Counted from the stretch's first letter, positions 53,880-64,000 are shown. The stretch is 64,000 nt of DNA from Nocardia anocheti (GCF_029675105.1 NZ_JAQQFV010000001.1:62001-126000); one strand, 5' to 3'. Notes: generated by a model not told the origin, from the sequence alone. A program made the numbers and translations.

Positions 53880-55225
53880 TTCGACAGTTCCAGTTGGGCG
53901 GCGAGGCCGAGCAAGGTGGCCTCGCTGCCCGGCGGACCGGCCAGCTGCGCGGCCAGCGGGGTATGCGCCTCGGGATGCGTGCCCATCGGCACCGACGCGG
54001 CGGGCCAGCCCACCAGATTCCACAGTCCGGTGAAGGGCGCGTAGCGCAGACCTGCGAAAACGTTGGCGCCCCAGCCCCGTCGGCTCCAGCGCCGCGCCTT
54101 GGGCGGCTGCGCGGCCAGCGTCGGGGTGATCACCACGTCGAAGTTCTCGAAGAAGTCCAGCATGCGGGCCTCGGTCCGGTCGACCTGTCGCGGGCTCACC
54201 AGCCCGAGCCGGTGGATCAGCGTGCCCAGCGCCAGATGACGACGCGTGCGCCGCTGCAACGCGGCCGGATTCCGTAGCCGCCGCGCGTCGGCGAGTCCCA
54301 CACTCGGCCAACGCAGCAGCATGCTCAGCGCCGCGTCGCCGTAGGGCAGCTCCACCGGTTCCACCAGGTGCCCGGCCGCCGCCGCGCGCGCACCCGCGGT
54401 ACGCGCCGCCGCCGTCCAGTGTCGATCCATCCGGACCAGTCGCGACGGCGGAGCCACGGCCAGCCCGACGCGTAGTCGATGTGGGGCGCGCACCTCGGCC
54501 AGGTCCGAGCGACCCGCCAGCACCGACAGAGCCAGCGCCGCGTCCGACACCGTGGTCGCCAGAATCCCGTTCTCGGCCATGCCACCCCAGGAATCGGCGC
54601 CGATCGCGCTGGGCACGGTCTGCCGTCCCGGCTTGATCCCGAAGACCCCGCACGCGGCGGCGGGCACCCGGATCGAGCCGAGGCCGTCGGTGCCGTGCGC
54701 GATCGGGACCAGCCCGGCTGCCACCGCGGCGGCCGCGCCCCCGGACGAGCCGCCCGCCGTGCGGCCCACATCGCGCGGATTGCGGGTCACCCGGCCGTCC
54801 TCGTCGGTGCACGCCCACAGGCCCAGTTCGGGCATGGCCGTCAGCCCGACGACGATCGCGCCCGCCGCCCGCAACCGCGCCACCACCGGATGGTCGTCGT
54901 TCTCCGGCGCGACCGAGGTCGCCGCCGAGCCCGCCCTGGTCGCCTCCCCGGTGACCGCGATGTTGTGCTTGATCGCCACCGGCACCCCGGCCAGCGGCAA
55001 CTCGTCGAGATCGTCGCGCGCGGCCAGCTGGGCGGCCTCCACCCGCGCCCGCTCGGCGCGCACCACGGTGAAGGCGTTGATCTTGCGGTTCTCCGACGCG
55101 ATGCGGGCCAGCGCCTCGCTCACCACGTCGATGGGCGTGATGGCGCCCGCGCGCACGCGTGCGGCCACTGCCGCCGCGGGGCCGCCGATGGGGTATTCGT
55201 CGGCGGGTGGGTGGGACGACATCAT
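53876..55225 (-). CDS. amidase (amidase signature family)
   Basis: Protein of 449 residues if started at 55225. Ser-cisSer-Lys triad visible: Lys in GVPVAIKHNIAVTG, the Gly/Ser-rich signature GRTAGGSSGGAAAAVAAGLVP, and the nucleophile Ser in DGLGSIRVPAAACGVFGIKPGR. It hydrolyses amides, perhaps aryl-acyl types. ATG 55225 is preceded by GAGGTG; starts at 55297 or 55321 add 24 or 32 acidic residues. Convergent with LysR. Confidence 0.9.
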   Translation of the reverse strand: MMSSHPPADEYPIGGPAAAVAARVRAGAITPIDVVSEALARIASENRKINAFTVVRAERARVEAAQLAARDDLDELPLAGVPVAIKHNIAVTGEATRAGSAATSVAPENDDHPVVARLRAAGAIVVGLTAMPELGLWACTDEDGRVTRNPRDVGRTAGGSSGGAAAAVAAGLVPIAHGTDGLGSIRVPAAACGVFGIKPGRQTVPSAIGADSWGGMAENGILATTVSDAALALSVLAGRSDLAEVRAPHRLRVGLAVAPPSRLVRMDRHWTAAARTAGARAAAAGHLVEPVELPYGDAALSMLLRWPSVGLADARRLRNPAALQRRTRRHLALGTLIHRLGLVSPRQVDRTEARMLDFFENFDVVITPTLAAQPPKARRWSRRGWGANVFAGLRYAPFTGLWNLVGWPAASVPMGTHPEAHTPLAAQLAGPPGSEATLLGLAAQLELSN

Positions 55226-55426
55226 CGTCACCTCAGCGTCCGTCACGCCGTCGTCGTCGACGGACTCCCATGCTACCGCTGTGAGGTCATCGTGCATCGG
55301 CGGATTCGCCCCCGTTCGCATGGACGTCGAAATTCGGGTGATCAGCTCTCGAGGCGCAAGTTATCATTTCGAGTACGGCTTCCGGGCCCATGGCGTTGGG
55401 TGTCGCACGAACCTTTAGGTCGGTTG

Positions 55427-57811
55427 ATGAGCGATAACACCGCAAGCGGCGGACGACCCGACGAGAGTGCCGGTCGGTCCGCCGAGCTGCGCACCGACAT
55501 GGTCGAGGCGTTCGCCGCGGCGTGGGGCCAGGCCGGTGACCGGCCGCCCGAGATCGCCGAGTTCCTGCCCGACGCGCGCACCCTGCGCAGGCACGCCCTG
55601 CACGAGCTGATCCGGGTCGACCTGCGGCATCGCTGGCTGCACCACGCCAGCGCCGAGGTCGACCGCAAGCGGCTGGCGCAGTACTGCGCGGAATTCCCCG
55701 AGCTCGACGCGGCCACGCTGCCCGCCGGGCTGGTCTTCGAGGAGTTCGTGATCCGCAGGCACAGCGGCGAGCGGGTCGACCCGCGCGAATGCCTGCGCGA
55801 ATACCCGCACCAGGCCTTCAGCCTGCGGGCCCTGCTCAACAACGACGACCTCGACCAGAGCACGCACCGCAGCGAGCCGACGGTGAACCATCCGCCCGAC
55901 CCCACCCGTACTACCGAGATGACCAGTCCGCAGCTCGACCTCACCGCGACGGCGACCGCGGCGGCCACCGCCGCCGACTCGGTCGCCGCCGACCTCGAGC
56001 CGCTGGACCGCATCGAGGTCGGCGAGCGCATCGGCGATTTCGAGCTGCTCACCGGGCTCGGTTCCGGCGCGTTCGCGCGGGTCTTCCTGGCGCGGCAGCG
56101 TTCCATGCAGCGGCTGGTCGCGGTGAAGATCTCCGCCGATCGCGGCACCGAACCACAGACGCTGGCCCAGCTCGACCACGACTACATCGTGCGCGTGTTC
56201 GACCAGCAACTCCTCGACACCGCCGCCGCGCCCGCGGGCTCGCGCCGCCTGCGGCTGCTCTACATGCAGTTCCTGCCCGGCGGCACCCTGCTCGGCCTGC
56301 TGCGCTGGGTGCGCGCCACCCCGCCCGCCGAACGCAGCGGCAAACTCCTGCTCGACGCGGTGGACACCGCCATGGAGGAGAAGGGCGAGATCCGGCCCAC
56401 CGATTCCAGCGTGCGCGACGAGCTGGCCGCGCTGAGCTGGCCGGAGACCGTGGCCTGGCTGGGCCGCAGGCTGGCCGAGGCACTCGATTACGCCGCCACC
56501 CACGGCGTGCTGCACCGCGATGTGAAACCGGCCAATGTGCTGCTCACCGCGGAGGGCGTGCCCAAGCTGGCCGACTTCAACATCAGCTTCAGCCGCACCG
56601 TGGCCGGGACCAGTCCGGTGTCGTATTTCGGTGGGTCGCTGTCGTACATGTCGCCCGAGCAGCTCGAGGCGTGTCATCCGGGGCTGGGCCGTTCCGCCGC
56701 CGACCTGGACACCCGCTCCGACATCTACTCCCTCGGCGTGGTGCTGTGGGAGCTGCTGACCGGCGCGAAGCCGTTCGACGACAGCACCGCCGAGGAGGGC
56801 CACGGCGACGAGACCACCCTCGAGGCGATGCTGGAACGACGCACCGGCGGCGTCGACCCCAGCGCCCAGGATCGCGTGCCCCCCGACTGTCCCGCCGCGC
56901 TGCGCCGCGTGCTGCTCACCTGCCTGGAACCCGATCGCGCGCGACGCTGGTCCGATGGCGCGGTGCTGGCCAAGCAGTTCGATCTGTGCCTGGACGAGCG
57001 CGCCCGCGACCTGGTCGACCCGCCGCCCAACAGCTGGCGGCTGTGGTTGCGCAAGTGGCCGCTGCTGGTGCTGGTCCTGGCGATCGGCGTCCCCAACGCC
57101 CTGGCCTCCTGGTACAACATCCAGCACAACGAGACGCTGGTGGTGAGCAGGCTCGGCGAATCCGCCCAGCAGACCTTCATCCTCATCACCGCCGGGGTGA
57201 ACCTGATCTTCTTCCCGGCGGGCGCGGCCCTGCTGATCTACCTGTCCCGCTTCGTCCTCTGGGTACCCGGCGGCCTGCGCAAGGGCCGCCGCTACGACTC
57301 CGACACGCTGCGCCGCGCCAGACACGACACGCTGCGCTTCGGCGACCGCGCGGTGATCGTGGCCTTCTCGCTCTGGGCGCTGGCCGGATTCACCTTCCCG
57401 ATCGCCCTGCAACTGGCCTCCGGCGACGTCCCCGGCCGCGCCGTGGTGCACTTCCTGGCCTCGCTGCTGGTCTGCGGCGCGATCGCGGTGGCCTACCCGT
57501 TCTTCCTGGTGACCTACTACCTGGTCCGCTGCCTCTACCCGGTGTTCCTCCGCCACGGCGAGATCAGCGCCGACGACGGCAAATGGCTGCGCGACCTACG
57601 CCGCCGCTGCACCTGGTACCTCGCCGTCGCCGCCTCGGTCCCGCTGCTGGCCGTCGCGGGCCTGACCTTCCTGCCCCCGGCCGACATCCCCTCGGTGATC
57701 CTCGCCGTCCGCGTCCTGTGCGTCGGCGGCATCATCGCCTTCGTCGGCTCCTACGTACTGTTCAGGGCCCTCGAGGCCGACCTACAAGCCCTCGAGCGCG
57801 TGGTCAGCTGA
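55427..57811 (+). CDS. Ser/Thr protein kinase with multi-pass membrane domain
   Basis: Protein of 794 residues. Residues ~1-200: helical N-terminal region (MVEAFAAAWGQAGDRPPEIAEFLPD, a motif often before kinases) plus Thr/Ala linker. Kinase domain ~200-510: Gly loop LGSGAFARVFLA, Lys in VAVKIS, catalytic VLHRDVKPANVLL, then ADFNIS, where the usual DFG is DFN, and MSPEQLE. A long insert lies between the hinge and the catalytic loop. C-terminal ~545-780: about six membrane helices instead of the single helix plus sensor of mycobacterial Pkn proteins. Divergent from the amidase. Confidence 0.87.
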   Translation: MSDNTASGGRPDESAGRSAELRTDMVEAFAAAWGQAGDRPPEIAEFLPDARTLRRHALHELIRVDLRHRWLHHASAEVDRKRLAQYCAEFPELDAATLPAGLVFEEFVIRRHSGERVDPRECLREYPHQAFSLRALLNNDDLDQSTHRSEPTVNHPPDPTRTTEMTSPQLDLTATATAAATAADSVAADLEPLDRIEVGERIGDFELLTGLGSGAFARVFLARQRSMQRLVAVKISADRGTEPQTLAQLDHDYIVRVFDQQLLDTAAAPAGSRRLRLLYMQFLPGGTLLGLLRWVRATPPAERSGKLLLDAVDTAMEEKGEIRPTDSSVRDELAALSWPETVAWLGRRLAEALDYAATHGVLHRDVKPANVLLTAEGVPKLADFNISFSRTVAGTSPVSYFGGSLSYMSPEQLEACHPGLGRSAADLDTRSDIYSLGVVLWELLTGAKPFDDSTAEEGHGDETTLEAMLERRTGGVDPSAQDRVPPDCPAALRRVLLTCLEPDRARRWSDGAVLAKQFDLCLDERARDLVDPPPNSWRLWLRKWPLLVLVLAIGVPNALASWYNIQHNETLVVSRLGESAQQTFILITAGVNLIFFPAGAALLIYLSRFVLWVPGGLRKGRRYDSDTLRRARHDTLRFGDRAVIVAFSLWALAGFTFPIALQLASGDVPGRAVVHFLASLLVCGAIAVAYPFFLVTYYLVRCLYPVFLRHGEISADDGKWLRDLRRRCTWYLAVAASVPLLAVAGLTFLPPADIPSVILAVRVLCVGGIIAFVGSYVLFRALEADLQALERVVS

Positions 57812-57923
57812 ACGAAAGCCGCCATGACCGCCTTCCCGCCCCCGCACCCGCGACCCCGAGGAGCGGCGGCGCGCAGCGCCGGTCGCGGCCGGGTCGCGAC
57901 TCGAGCGCGCCAGCGCTCCAGAA

Positions 57924-58523
57924 TTACGAGTAGACGGCGGGGTTCAGGGTGCCGATGTAGGGCAGGTCGCGGTAGCGCTCGGCGTAGTCGAGGCCGTAGC
58001 CGACGACGAATTCGTTGGGGATGTCGAAGCCCACGTGGGCGACGTCGACGGGGGTGCGCAGGGCGTCGGGCTTGCGCAGGAGGGTGACCACTTCCAGCGA
58101 GGCCGGGTTGCGGGTGGCCAGGTTGCGCTTGAGCCAGGACAGGGTGAGACCGGAGTCGATGATGTCCTCGACGATCAGCACGTTGCGGCCCGCGATGTCC
58201 TTGTCCAGGTCCTTCATGATGCGCACGACGCCCGAGGACGAGGTGGACGACCCGTAGGACGACACGGCCATGAACTCCAGCTGGGTGGGGATCGGCAGCG
58301 CCCTGGCGAAGTCGGTCATGAAGAAGATCGCGCCCTTGAGCACGCAGATCAGCAGCAGGTCGCCCTCGGGGCTGTCGGGCGGGTACCGCTTCGCGACGAG
58401 TTCGGCCAGTTCCTCGATCTTGGCCTTGATCTCGTCTTCGGTGATCAGCACCGAGGCGATGTCGTCTCCGTACACGGAAGTGGGTGTCCCTTCGTGATGT
58501 CGATCCCGACCGGGCCGGTTCAT
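57924..58523 (-). CDS. hpt: hypoxanthine phosphoribosyltransferase
   Basis: Protein of 199 residues; salvages hypoxanthine and guanine with PRPP. The PRPP-binding loop is [17 protein letters not shown]; also [34 protein letters not shown] and [28 protein letters not shown]. The ATG at 58523 overlaps the tilS stop (TAATG), which favours this start; a GTG at 58475 is the alternative. Same tilS-hpt order as in mycobacteria. Confidence 0.95.
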   Translation of the reverse strand: MNRPGRDRHHEGTPTSVYGDDIASVLITEDEIKAKIEELAELVAKRYPPDSPEGDLLLICVLKGAIFFMTDFARALPIPTQLEFMAVSSYGSSTSSSGVVRIMKDLDKDIAGRNVLIVEDIIDSGLTLSWLKRNLATRNPASLEVVTLLRKPDALRTPVDVAHVGFDIPNEFVVGYGLDYAERYRDLPYIGTLNPAVYS

Positions 58524-59614
58524 TATGTGTCATCGAGACGCGGCTGTGCGCGCACCGCCAGCGTGCCATGCTCACGCCCCACGACCAACCGGTGGGCCCG
58601 GCTTCCCCCGCCCACGGCCACGCCGCCCTGCCCGCGCCAGTCGCTCACCAGCTCGTCGATCGCCTGTAAATGCGCGTTCATGAGCCCCCCGATCCCCTGC
58701 TCGGTCAGCCACGCCCGCACCGCCCGCCGCCGCAGGGCCGCGGGCGCAGTGGTCAGGATCTCGATGGACAGTCGCGGGCGATCGGTGTCGTCGAGGCCAC
58801 TTCCCCCCGACGCGGCCCCGGGGACGCCAGTGGCAGACAGAGGCGCGACCGCGTCGGGGGGTGGGATGGTCGCCGAGCGGCGCAGGTCCTCGGCGAGAGT
58901 GTCCAGAACCGTGCCGTCCTCACGCAACTGCCCGGCGGTGCGCGCCAGCGCCTGCGCGACTCCGCCGCCGAGCACCTCCTCGAGCAGCGGCAGCACCTCG
59001 CTCCGCACCCGGACGCGGGTATAGCCGGGATCGGTGTTGTGCGGGTCGTCCCACGGTTCGATCCCCAGATCCGCGCACATACGCACCGTCTGTGCCCGTC
59101 GCACCCCGAGCAACGGCCGCCCCCACGGCGCGTTCCACGCCGCCATCCCCTGAATGGAGCGCCCGCCGGACCCGCGCCCCAACCCGAGCAGCACCGTCTC
59201 GGCCTGGTCGTCGAGGGTGTGCCCGAGCAGCACCGGCCGCCCGTCACGCGCGTCCTCCAGCGCGGCATACCGAGCCGCCCGCGCCGCCGCCTCCACACCC
59301 CCGTCCCGGCCGACCTCGACCGGCACGACGACCGCGTCCACGCACCCCAGTGCGAGCGCCTGCTCAGCCGCCCGCCGAGCCACCTCCCCCGACCCCTCCT
59401 GCAATCCGTGATCGACAACCACCGCCGTCACCGCGCCCGCCTCGACCACAGCCGCCGCGACCAACGCCAGCGAATCCGCCCCACCCGACAACCCGACGAC
59501 CACCGGCGCCCGCCCACCCCGAGCCGCGACCCACTCCCGCACGCCCCGCCGCACCGCCAACACCGCCGCGGTCTCCGGCAACCGCACCCAGGCCGAATCA
59601 CCTACCGGACTCAT
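58523..59614 (-). CDS. tilS: tRNA(Ile)-lysidine synthetase
   Basis: Protein of 363 residues; modifies C34 of tRNA-Ile (CAU) to lysidine so that it reads AUA. PP-loop SGGADS in [51 protein letters not shown] and RPLLGVRR are seen. The C-terminal domain is short, as in actinobacteria. Coupled with hpt. Confidence 0.94.
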   Translation of the reverse strand: MSPVGDSAWVRLPETAAVLAVRRGVREWVAARGGRAPVVVGLSGGADSLALVAAAVVEAGAVTAVVVDHGLQEGSGEVARRAAEQALALGCVDAVVVPVEVGRDGGVEAAARAARYAALEDARDGRPVLLGHTLDDQAETVLLGLGRGSGGRSIQGMAAWNAPWGRPLLGVRRAQTVRMCADLGIEPWDDPHNTDPGYTRVRVRSEVLPLLEEVLGGGVAQALARTAGQLREDGTVLDTLAEDLRRSATIPPPDAVAPLSATGVPGAASGGSGLDDTDRPRLSIEILTTAPAALRRRAVRAWLTEQGIGGLMNAHLQAIDELVSDWRGQGGVAVGGGSRAHRLVVGREHGTLAVRAQPRLDDT

Positions 59615-59727
59615 GCCAGCAGGCTACCGAGCCGCCACGTCACACCGACCTGGACCATCGGTCACCACGCTCTGGTGACGCACCCGATACTCACCTGAGA
59701 ACGTGGTGATGACCCGCCCGACACGAT

Positions 59728-60792
59728 TCAGGCGAGGACGCGGGTGACCCAGCGGTCGGGCTCGTCGATCTCGTCGAGGAGCGGGAGGGTGTCGGCGTTC
59801 GTCCAGATCGTGTTGAACTCCGCGACGCCCACGCGCTCGACCACCGCGTCCACGAACTTCTTGCCGCGCACGTACTGCGCCACCTTCGCGTCGACACCGA
59901 GCAGCGCGCGCATGATCCGCTGGATCGGGTTGGACGGCTTCTTGCGGCGCCGGTCGAAAGCGGCACGAATCTGCGCGACGGTGGGCACCACGGCGGGCCC
60001 GACGGCGTCCATGACGTGGTCGGCGTGGCCTTCGAGCAGGGTGCCGAGCATGAGCAGCCGGTCGAGCGCCTCGCGCTGCGGCGGTGCCTGGGCGGCGCGC
60101 AGCAGGCCGACGATGCCGCGACTGTTGGGATCGTCGGCCGCGTCGGCGGCGCGGCGGGCGCGCACCTCGCCGAGCAGCCGGGTGAGCATCTCGCTCATCG
60201 GCTCCTCACCGACCTCGCTGAGGATGTCGACATTGGTGCGCATGTAGTCCGCGAGCCAGGGCGCCGAGGAGAACTGCACGCGATGGGTCACCTCGTGCAG
60301 GCAGACCCACAGCCGGAAGTCCGACGGGTCCACCCCGAGCGCCCGCTCCACGCCGACGATGTTCGGCGCCACCAGCAGCAGGGTGCCGTCGTCACCGGTG
60401 AACGGGTCGTACTGTCCGAGAATCGCCGTCGACAGGAAGGCCAGCATGGTCCCGGCCTGCACCCCGGCCGGTTTGCCGACGAAACGCCCGGTCAGCGAGG
60501 TGGATTCGGTGCCGGTGAGCACCGCCATGGAATCGGCGGCCGCGGCGATCCAGCCGGGCCGGTCCACGATTCTGGCCTCGGGCACCGGCCGGTCGTCGAG
60601 CAATCCGCTGACCTCGCGCACCGGCCCCTCGGCCCGCACCGACGCGGCCGCCAACTCGGTGACGGCCTGTTCGGCCGCGTCCCGGGAGATCCGTGGCCCG
60701 GCGGGCGCGAGCGCCCCACCGGTGCGCGCGGCCAGCCGCCAGTCCACCGCTCCGCTGAAGGCCGACGGCTTGCCGGTCTTGTCCTCGCTCAT
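59728..60792 (-). CDS. zinc-dependent metalloprotease, DUF2342-type (Rv3626c-like)
   Basis: Protein of 354 residues. Zinc motif HEVTH in LWVCLHEVTHRVQFSSAPWL, with an upstream VAPNIVGVERALGVDPSDFR and downstream LLEGHADHVMDAVGP that likely gives further ligands. This matches the family once annotated as associated with F420 biosynthesis and found at this spot (Rv3626c) between tilS and dacB. Substrates unknown. 14 bases after dacB on the same strand. Confidence 0.9.
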   Translation of the reverse strand: MSEDKTGKPSAFSGAVDWRLAARTGGALAPAGPRISRDAAEQAVTELAAASVRAEGPVREVSGLLDDRPVPEARIVDRPGWIAAAADSMAVLTGTESTSLTGRFVGKPAGVQAGTMLAFLSTAILGQYDPFTGDDGTLLLVAPNIVGVERALGVDPSDFRLWVCLHEVTHRVQFSSAPWLADYMRTNVDILSEVGEEPMSEMLTRLLGEVRARRAADAADDPNSRGIVGLLRAAQAPPQREALDRLLMLGTLLEGHADHVMDAVGPAVVPTVAQIRAAFDRRRKKPSNPIQRIMRALLGVDAKVAQYVRGKKFVDAVVERVGVAEFNTIWTNADTLPLLDEIDEPDRWVTRVLA

Positions 60793-60806
60793 CGCCACCC
60801 GCTCTC

Positions 60807-62309
60807 TCAGGAGCAACCGCAGTTGCGCAGGGCGCCCGCCACCGCGTCGAGGGCGGGCCTGCTCACCTCCGGCAGCCTGTCGTTGGACATCAGCGCGAAC
60901 GTGAGCACCCGTCCGTCGCGGTCGAGCACATACCCCACCAACGCGCTCGCGACACTCAGAGTTCCGGTCTTGGCCCGCACCCAGCCCGCGCCCTGCCGGT
61001 TCTGGGTGACGAAGCGCGGCGCCAGCGTGCCGGTGCCGCCCGCCACCGGCAGGTCGTCGAGAAGGGGTGCGAGAGCCGCTGCGCGCGGGTCGGTTTCGGG
61101 CCTGGCCTGGGTGCCCGCCGGGACCACGGCGGCGTCGCCGGTGGGCTGGGCGGCGGTCGCGATGATGGAGTCGAGCAGCCGCGGCGGCACCCGGTCGTCC
61201 ACGGAAAGGCCGCTGTTGTCGGCCAGATGCAGTCCGCTGACGTCGAATCCGGAGGTGCTCAGCACGGCGGTGGTCGCGGCGACGGCACCGGCGAAGGACG
61301 CCTCCTGCCCGGTCGCCATGGCCAACTCGCGCCCGATCGCCTCGGCCAGCACATTGTCGGAGTGGATCATCATGTCGTGCAGCCGGACTCGCAGCGGCGC
61401 CGATTCCACCCTGGCGATCTCGGCACCGCGCTGCGCGGCCTGCCCGACCCGCACCGCGGCCGGATCGACCCCGAGTTCGGCGGCCAGCGCCCGACCCGCG
61501 TCGAGCGCCGGGGTGGCGCTGCGCGGGGAGTAGTCGGCCGACGGATCGAAGCGCCCACCGTCGAGCATGATCGGCTCGATCGGCGCGATGGAACCCTCGG
61601 GAATGTCGATCGGGTCCCAGCCGGAGGCCATGGTCGGCCCCGCATAGACGGAGTTGTCCACGACGATGGAACTCACCTTGGTCCCGGCCGCCTTGACCTT
61701 GGCGGCCAGATCGGCGATGCGGGCCCCGTCGGTGTAATAGCCGCCGTCGGCGCGGGTGGTCAGGGTCGGGTCGCCGCCCGCCACCAACACCAGCTCGCCG
61801 GGCGCCCCGGTGACGGCCTTCGTCGCCAGCCGCTGCTCGTCGGGCAGGGTCAGCAGCGCGGCCGCGACCAGCATGGTCTTGGCCGTCGAGGACGGGATCA
61901 TCGCTTTGGTCGGGTCCTGGCTCCACAGCACCGTGCCGCTGGCCGCGTCGGTCACCTGACCGGCGAACGAGCCGAGATCGGGGCTGCCGACCACCGGCGC
62001 GAGCGCGGCGGCCAGCCCGGCCGGGGTGGGCGCTGGCGCGTTCGACCTGGCCGGTGTCACCTGCGCGGGCGACGGTTCGTCGCGCGGCGCCTCGGCCACT
62101 GTCAAGCCCCCATGGCGGAACTCCGGCGTCCACGGCTTGGCGATCGCGGCGAAGCCACCGGCGATCACCAGCACCGCGACGACCACCGCCGACAGCCAGA
62201 TCCACAGGGACCGTCTGCCACCGGGTTTCTCCTGTTCGGGGCGGCGCTGCAGCACCACGGTCGGTGCCTCGCTGCCGTAGGGCGGCTGTCCCCCTCCGCG
62301 CTGATCCAT
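60807..62309 (-). CDS. dacB: D-alanyl-D-alanine carboxypeptidase/endopeptidase, S13 family
   Basis: Protein of 500 residues with one N-terminal membrane helix (about 34-56) and a large extracellular domain. Penicillin-binding motifs: SxxK in SSTAKTML, SxN in [11 protein letters not shown] and KTG in [12 protein letters not shown]13/PBP4-type enzymes trim peptidoglycan peptides. Unusual Cys-Gly-Cys-Ser C terminus. Same order as Rv3627c, divergent from ppa. Confidence 0.93.
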   Translation of the reverse strand: MDQRGGGQPPYGSEAPTVVLQRRPEQEKPGGRRSLWIWLSAVVVAVLVIAGGFAAIAKPWTPEFRHGGLTVAEAPRDEPSPAQVTPARSNAPAPTPAGLAAALAPVVGSPDLGSFAGQVTDAASGTVLWSQDPTKAMIPSSTAKTMLVAAALLTLPDEQRLATKAVTGAPGELVLVAGGDPTLTTRADGGYYTDGARIADLAAKVKAAGTKVSSIVVDNSVYAGPTMASGWDPIDIPEGSIAPIEPIMLDGGRFDPSADYSPRSATPALDAGRALAAELGVDPAAVRVGQAAQRGAEIARVESAPLRVRLHDMMIHSDNVLAEAIGRELAMATGQEASFAGAVAATTAVLSTSGFDVSGLHLADNSGLSVDDRVPPRLLDSIIATAAQPTGDAAVVPAGTQARPETDPRAAALAPLLDDLPVAGGTGTLAPRFVTQNRQGAGWVRAKTGTLSVASALVGYVLDRDGRVLTFALMSNDRLPEVSRPALDAVAGALRNCGCS

Positions 62310-62517
62310 CAGGCCACCCGGCCGACCGGAATCTCGAACCTCGACATCAACGCCTCACCGATCCTCGACTGTCTCGCCCGACGCGCGTCGACTGCGCGCG
62401 CTGAGCCGCCTGCCGCACCGGTGTTCCAGCACACCACACTATCCTCGTTGCGCAACGGTTCCCCAGAACGATCTGGCGATTCGGCTACAGAAGCACTCGA
62501 ACGAGCAAGGAGATGGC

Positions 62518-63006
62518 GTGGAGTTCGACGTCACCATCGAGATCCCCAAGGGTTCTCGGAACAAGTACGAGGTCGATCACGAGACCGGCCGGGTCAAGCT
62601 CGACCGGTACCTGTACACCTCCATGGGCTACCCGGCCGACTACGGCTTCATCGAGAACACCCTCGGTGAGGACGGCGATCCGCTGGACGCGCTGGTGCTG
62701 CTGCCCGAGTCGGTGTTCCCCGGCGTGATCGTCGAGGCCCGCCCGATCGGCGTGTACCGGATGACCGACGAGGCCGGTGGCGACGACAAGGTGCTGTGCG
62801 TGCCCGCGGGCGACCCGCGCTGGGATCACGTGCAGGAGCTCGGCGACGTCTCGGAGTTCGAGCTGTCGGCGATCAAGCACTTCTTCGAGCGCTACAAGGA
62901 TCTCGAGCCCGGCAAGTTCGTGCAGGGTTCGGAGTGGCTCGACCGCGCCGAGGCCGAGAAGGTCATCGACGAGTCCTTCACCCGCCTGAAGGAATCCGGC
63001 CACTGA
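62518..63006 (+). CDS. ppa: inorganic pyrophosphatase, family I
   Basis: Protein of 162 residues, soluble family I. Active-site acids in [46 protein letters not shown] and [13 protein letters not shown] start with AAGGAG seven to twelve bases before. Divergent from dacB as in mycobacteria (Rv3628). Followed by a strong terminator. Confidence 0.97.
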   Translation: MEFDVTIEIPKGSRNKYEVDHETGRVKLDRYLYTSMGYPADYGFIENTLGEDGDPLDALVLLPESVFPGVIVEARPIGVYRMTDEAGGDDKVLCVPAGDPRWDHVQELGDVSEFELSAIKHFFERYKDLEPGKFVQGSEWLDRAEAEKVIDESFTRLKESGH

Positions 63007-63021
63007 GCCGCTAGCCACACG

Positions 63022-63059
63022 AAACGGGAGGCCCGACCGACGTCGGACCTCCCGTTTTT
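63022..63059. terminator. bidirectional terminator ppa / MFS
   Basis: A stem of 13-14 bp with two mismatches (ACGGGAGGCCCGAC pairing with GTCGGACCTCCCGT) around CGAC, followed by TTTTT on the plus strand; on the minus strand it is followed by TTTCG. Lies between the convergent genes. Confidence 0.88.
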
Positions 63060-63066
63060 CGTAGTC

Positions 63067-64000
63067 CTAGACGATAGCCGCCTCGGGCTTGGGTTCACCC
63101 GCCGCCTGGATGCCGCCCTGCATCCGCAGCGGGACCTCCTTCCAGAACAGCACCAGCAGCAGCGCCAGCGCCGCGACCGCCGCGGCCACCAGGAACACCG
63201 TCGACATCGACTCGGCGAAGCCCACCTGGAACGGCTCGGCCAGCTTCGGGTCCAGCTGCTGGATGATCGAGCTGTCCTCGAGCACGTGCCCGGCCGCCGA
63301 GGTGTCGTGCGCGAGCAGGCCCTTGGCCAGCGCGGCGTCGGCGGGGTTGTCGCTGTGCGCGCCCGCGACCACGGCCTGCTGGTAGGCCGGATCGTTGGCC
63401 GCCTGCTGCATCTCGGTGGTGATGTTGGGGGTGAGCAGCGAGAACAGGATCGACAGGAACACCGCCGCGCCCAGGGTGCCGCCGATCTGACGGAAGAACG
63501 TCGCCGAGGCGGTCGAGACGCCCATGTCCTTGGGCGGCAGCGCGTTCTGCAGGGCCAGGGTGAGCGGCTGCATCAGGTTGCCCAGGCCGAAGCCGGTGAA
63601 GGCCATGAAGATCATCGCCAACCACAGCGGGCTGGCGGCGTCGAGCAGGTGCAGCAGGAACAGCCCCATGGTGAGCATGACCGCGCCGATCACCGGGAAG
63701 GCCCGGTAGCGGCCGGTCTTGGAGATCAGCCGACCCGAGACGATCGAGCCGATCATCAGCCCGAGCACCAACGGCAGCATCTGCAGGCCCGCCTCGGTCG
63801 GCCCGGCGCCCCGCACCACCTGCAGGTACTGCGGCAGCAGCAGCATCCCGCCGAACATGGCCGCGCCGACCACGAACGAGATCACCACGCCGAGGGCGAA
63901 GGTGGTGTTGGCGAAGATCCGCAGCGGGATCAGCGCCGCGTCACCCATGAGCTTCTCCACCGCGACGAACCCGACCAGGCCGAGCACGCCGATCACGTAG
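63067..64000 (-). CDS. DHA2-type MFS drug exporter, C-terminal part
   Basis: The gene enters from beyond the window edge; the last ~310 residues are visible. They contain about eight membrane helices, with PLRIFANTTFALGVVISFVVGAAMFGGMLLLPQYLQVVRGAGPTEAGLQMLPLVLGLMIG, GFGLGNLMQPLTLALQNALPPKDMGVSTASATFFRQIGGTLGAAVF and a large periplasmic loop (ANDPAYQQAVVAGAHSD) before the last helix. This is the EmrB/QacA 14-helix type. Convergent with ppa. Confidence 0.88.
   Translation of the reverse strand, partial: YVIGVLGLVGFVAVEKLMGDAALIPLRIFANTTFALGVVISFVVGAAMFGGMLLLPQYLQVVRGAGPTEAGLQMLPLVLGLMIGSIVSGRLISKTGRYRAFPVIGAVMLTMGLFLLHLLDAASPLWLAMIFMAFTGFGLGNLMQPLTLALQNALPPKDMGVSTASATFFRQIGGTLGAAVFLSILFSLLTPNITTEMQQAANDPAYQQAVVAGAHSDNPADAALAKGLLAHDTSAAGHVLEDSSIIQQLDPKLAEPFQVGFAESMSTVFLVAAAVAALALLLVLFWKEVPLRMQGGIQAAGEPKPEAAIV

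Noticed and set aside
59728..62205. Upstream extension of the metalloprotease frame through dacB
   Set aside because: The upstream part is a shifted reading of dacB; the protease begins at the ATG at 60792, which follows the dacB stop.

Overview
The window is high-GC actinobacterial DNA. Many genes start with GTG, stop-start overlaps are frequent, and several starts look leaderless. The core gene order follows the Mycobacterium tuberculosis segment from about Rv3579c to Rv3628 almost gene for gene: rlmB, cysS, ispF, ispD, carD, lpqE, radA, canB, mutY, hydrolase, mhuD, then clpC, lsr2, lysS, coaX, panD, panC, folK, folB, folP, folE, ftsH, then hpt, tilS, a zinc metalloprotease, dacB and ppa. 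This supports a member of Mycobacteriales. The accessory content (two-component system, MFS pumps, IS21 element) is in keeping with Nocardia or a close relative, but genus is an inference.

Layout. 1-1.6 kb: lipid degradation genes (end of an acyl-CoA dehydrogenase, a crotonase-fold protein). 1.6-12 kb: conserved housekeeping block for translation (cysS, rlmB), isoprenoid precursors (ispD, ispF), transcription control (carD), DNA repair (radA, mutY) and haem degradation (mhuD); disA is missing from its usual place. 12-13.3 kb: cobalamin riboswitch and cbtB-cbtA, probably cobalt uptake. 13.3-25 kb: accessory region with OsmC, guanidinium-type SMR exporter plus azoreductase under a TetR repressor with two operators, ABC exporter divergent from a two-component system, a damaged toxin-antitoxin pair, an MFS pump and AraC and F420-type genes. 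25.0-29.4 kb: a P-loop kinase gene cut in two by a 3.8-kb IS21-family element that carries an APH(6)/hydroxyurea-kinase-like passenger besides istA and istB. 30-48.5 kb: clpC, lipase with KstR-like boxes, FHA-HTH regulator, lsr2, lysS, a cysteine-catabolic operon with a leaderless cysteine leader peptide and attenuator-like hairpins, pantothenate and folate operons, and ftsH. 48.7-58 kb: hypothetical genes, aldehyde dehydrogenase, LysR regulator, amidase, and an unusual multi-pass Ser/Thr kinase. 58-64 kb: hpt-tilS, metalloprotease, dacB, ppa, and the C-terminal part of a DHA2 drug exporter.

Standouts: the IS21 element with resistance-like cargo, whose removal together with one 8-bp target repeat restores the disrupted kinase frame exactly; the cysteine leader-peptide attenuator; the cobalamin riboswitch; a 14-bp perfect hairpin holding a start codon in its loop; and overlapping divergent start codons of mhuD and a hydrolase. 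No rRNA, tRNA or CRISPR array was recognised by eye.
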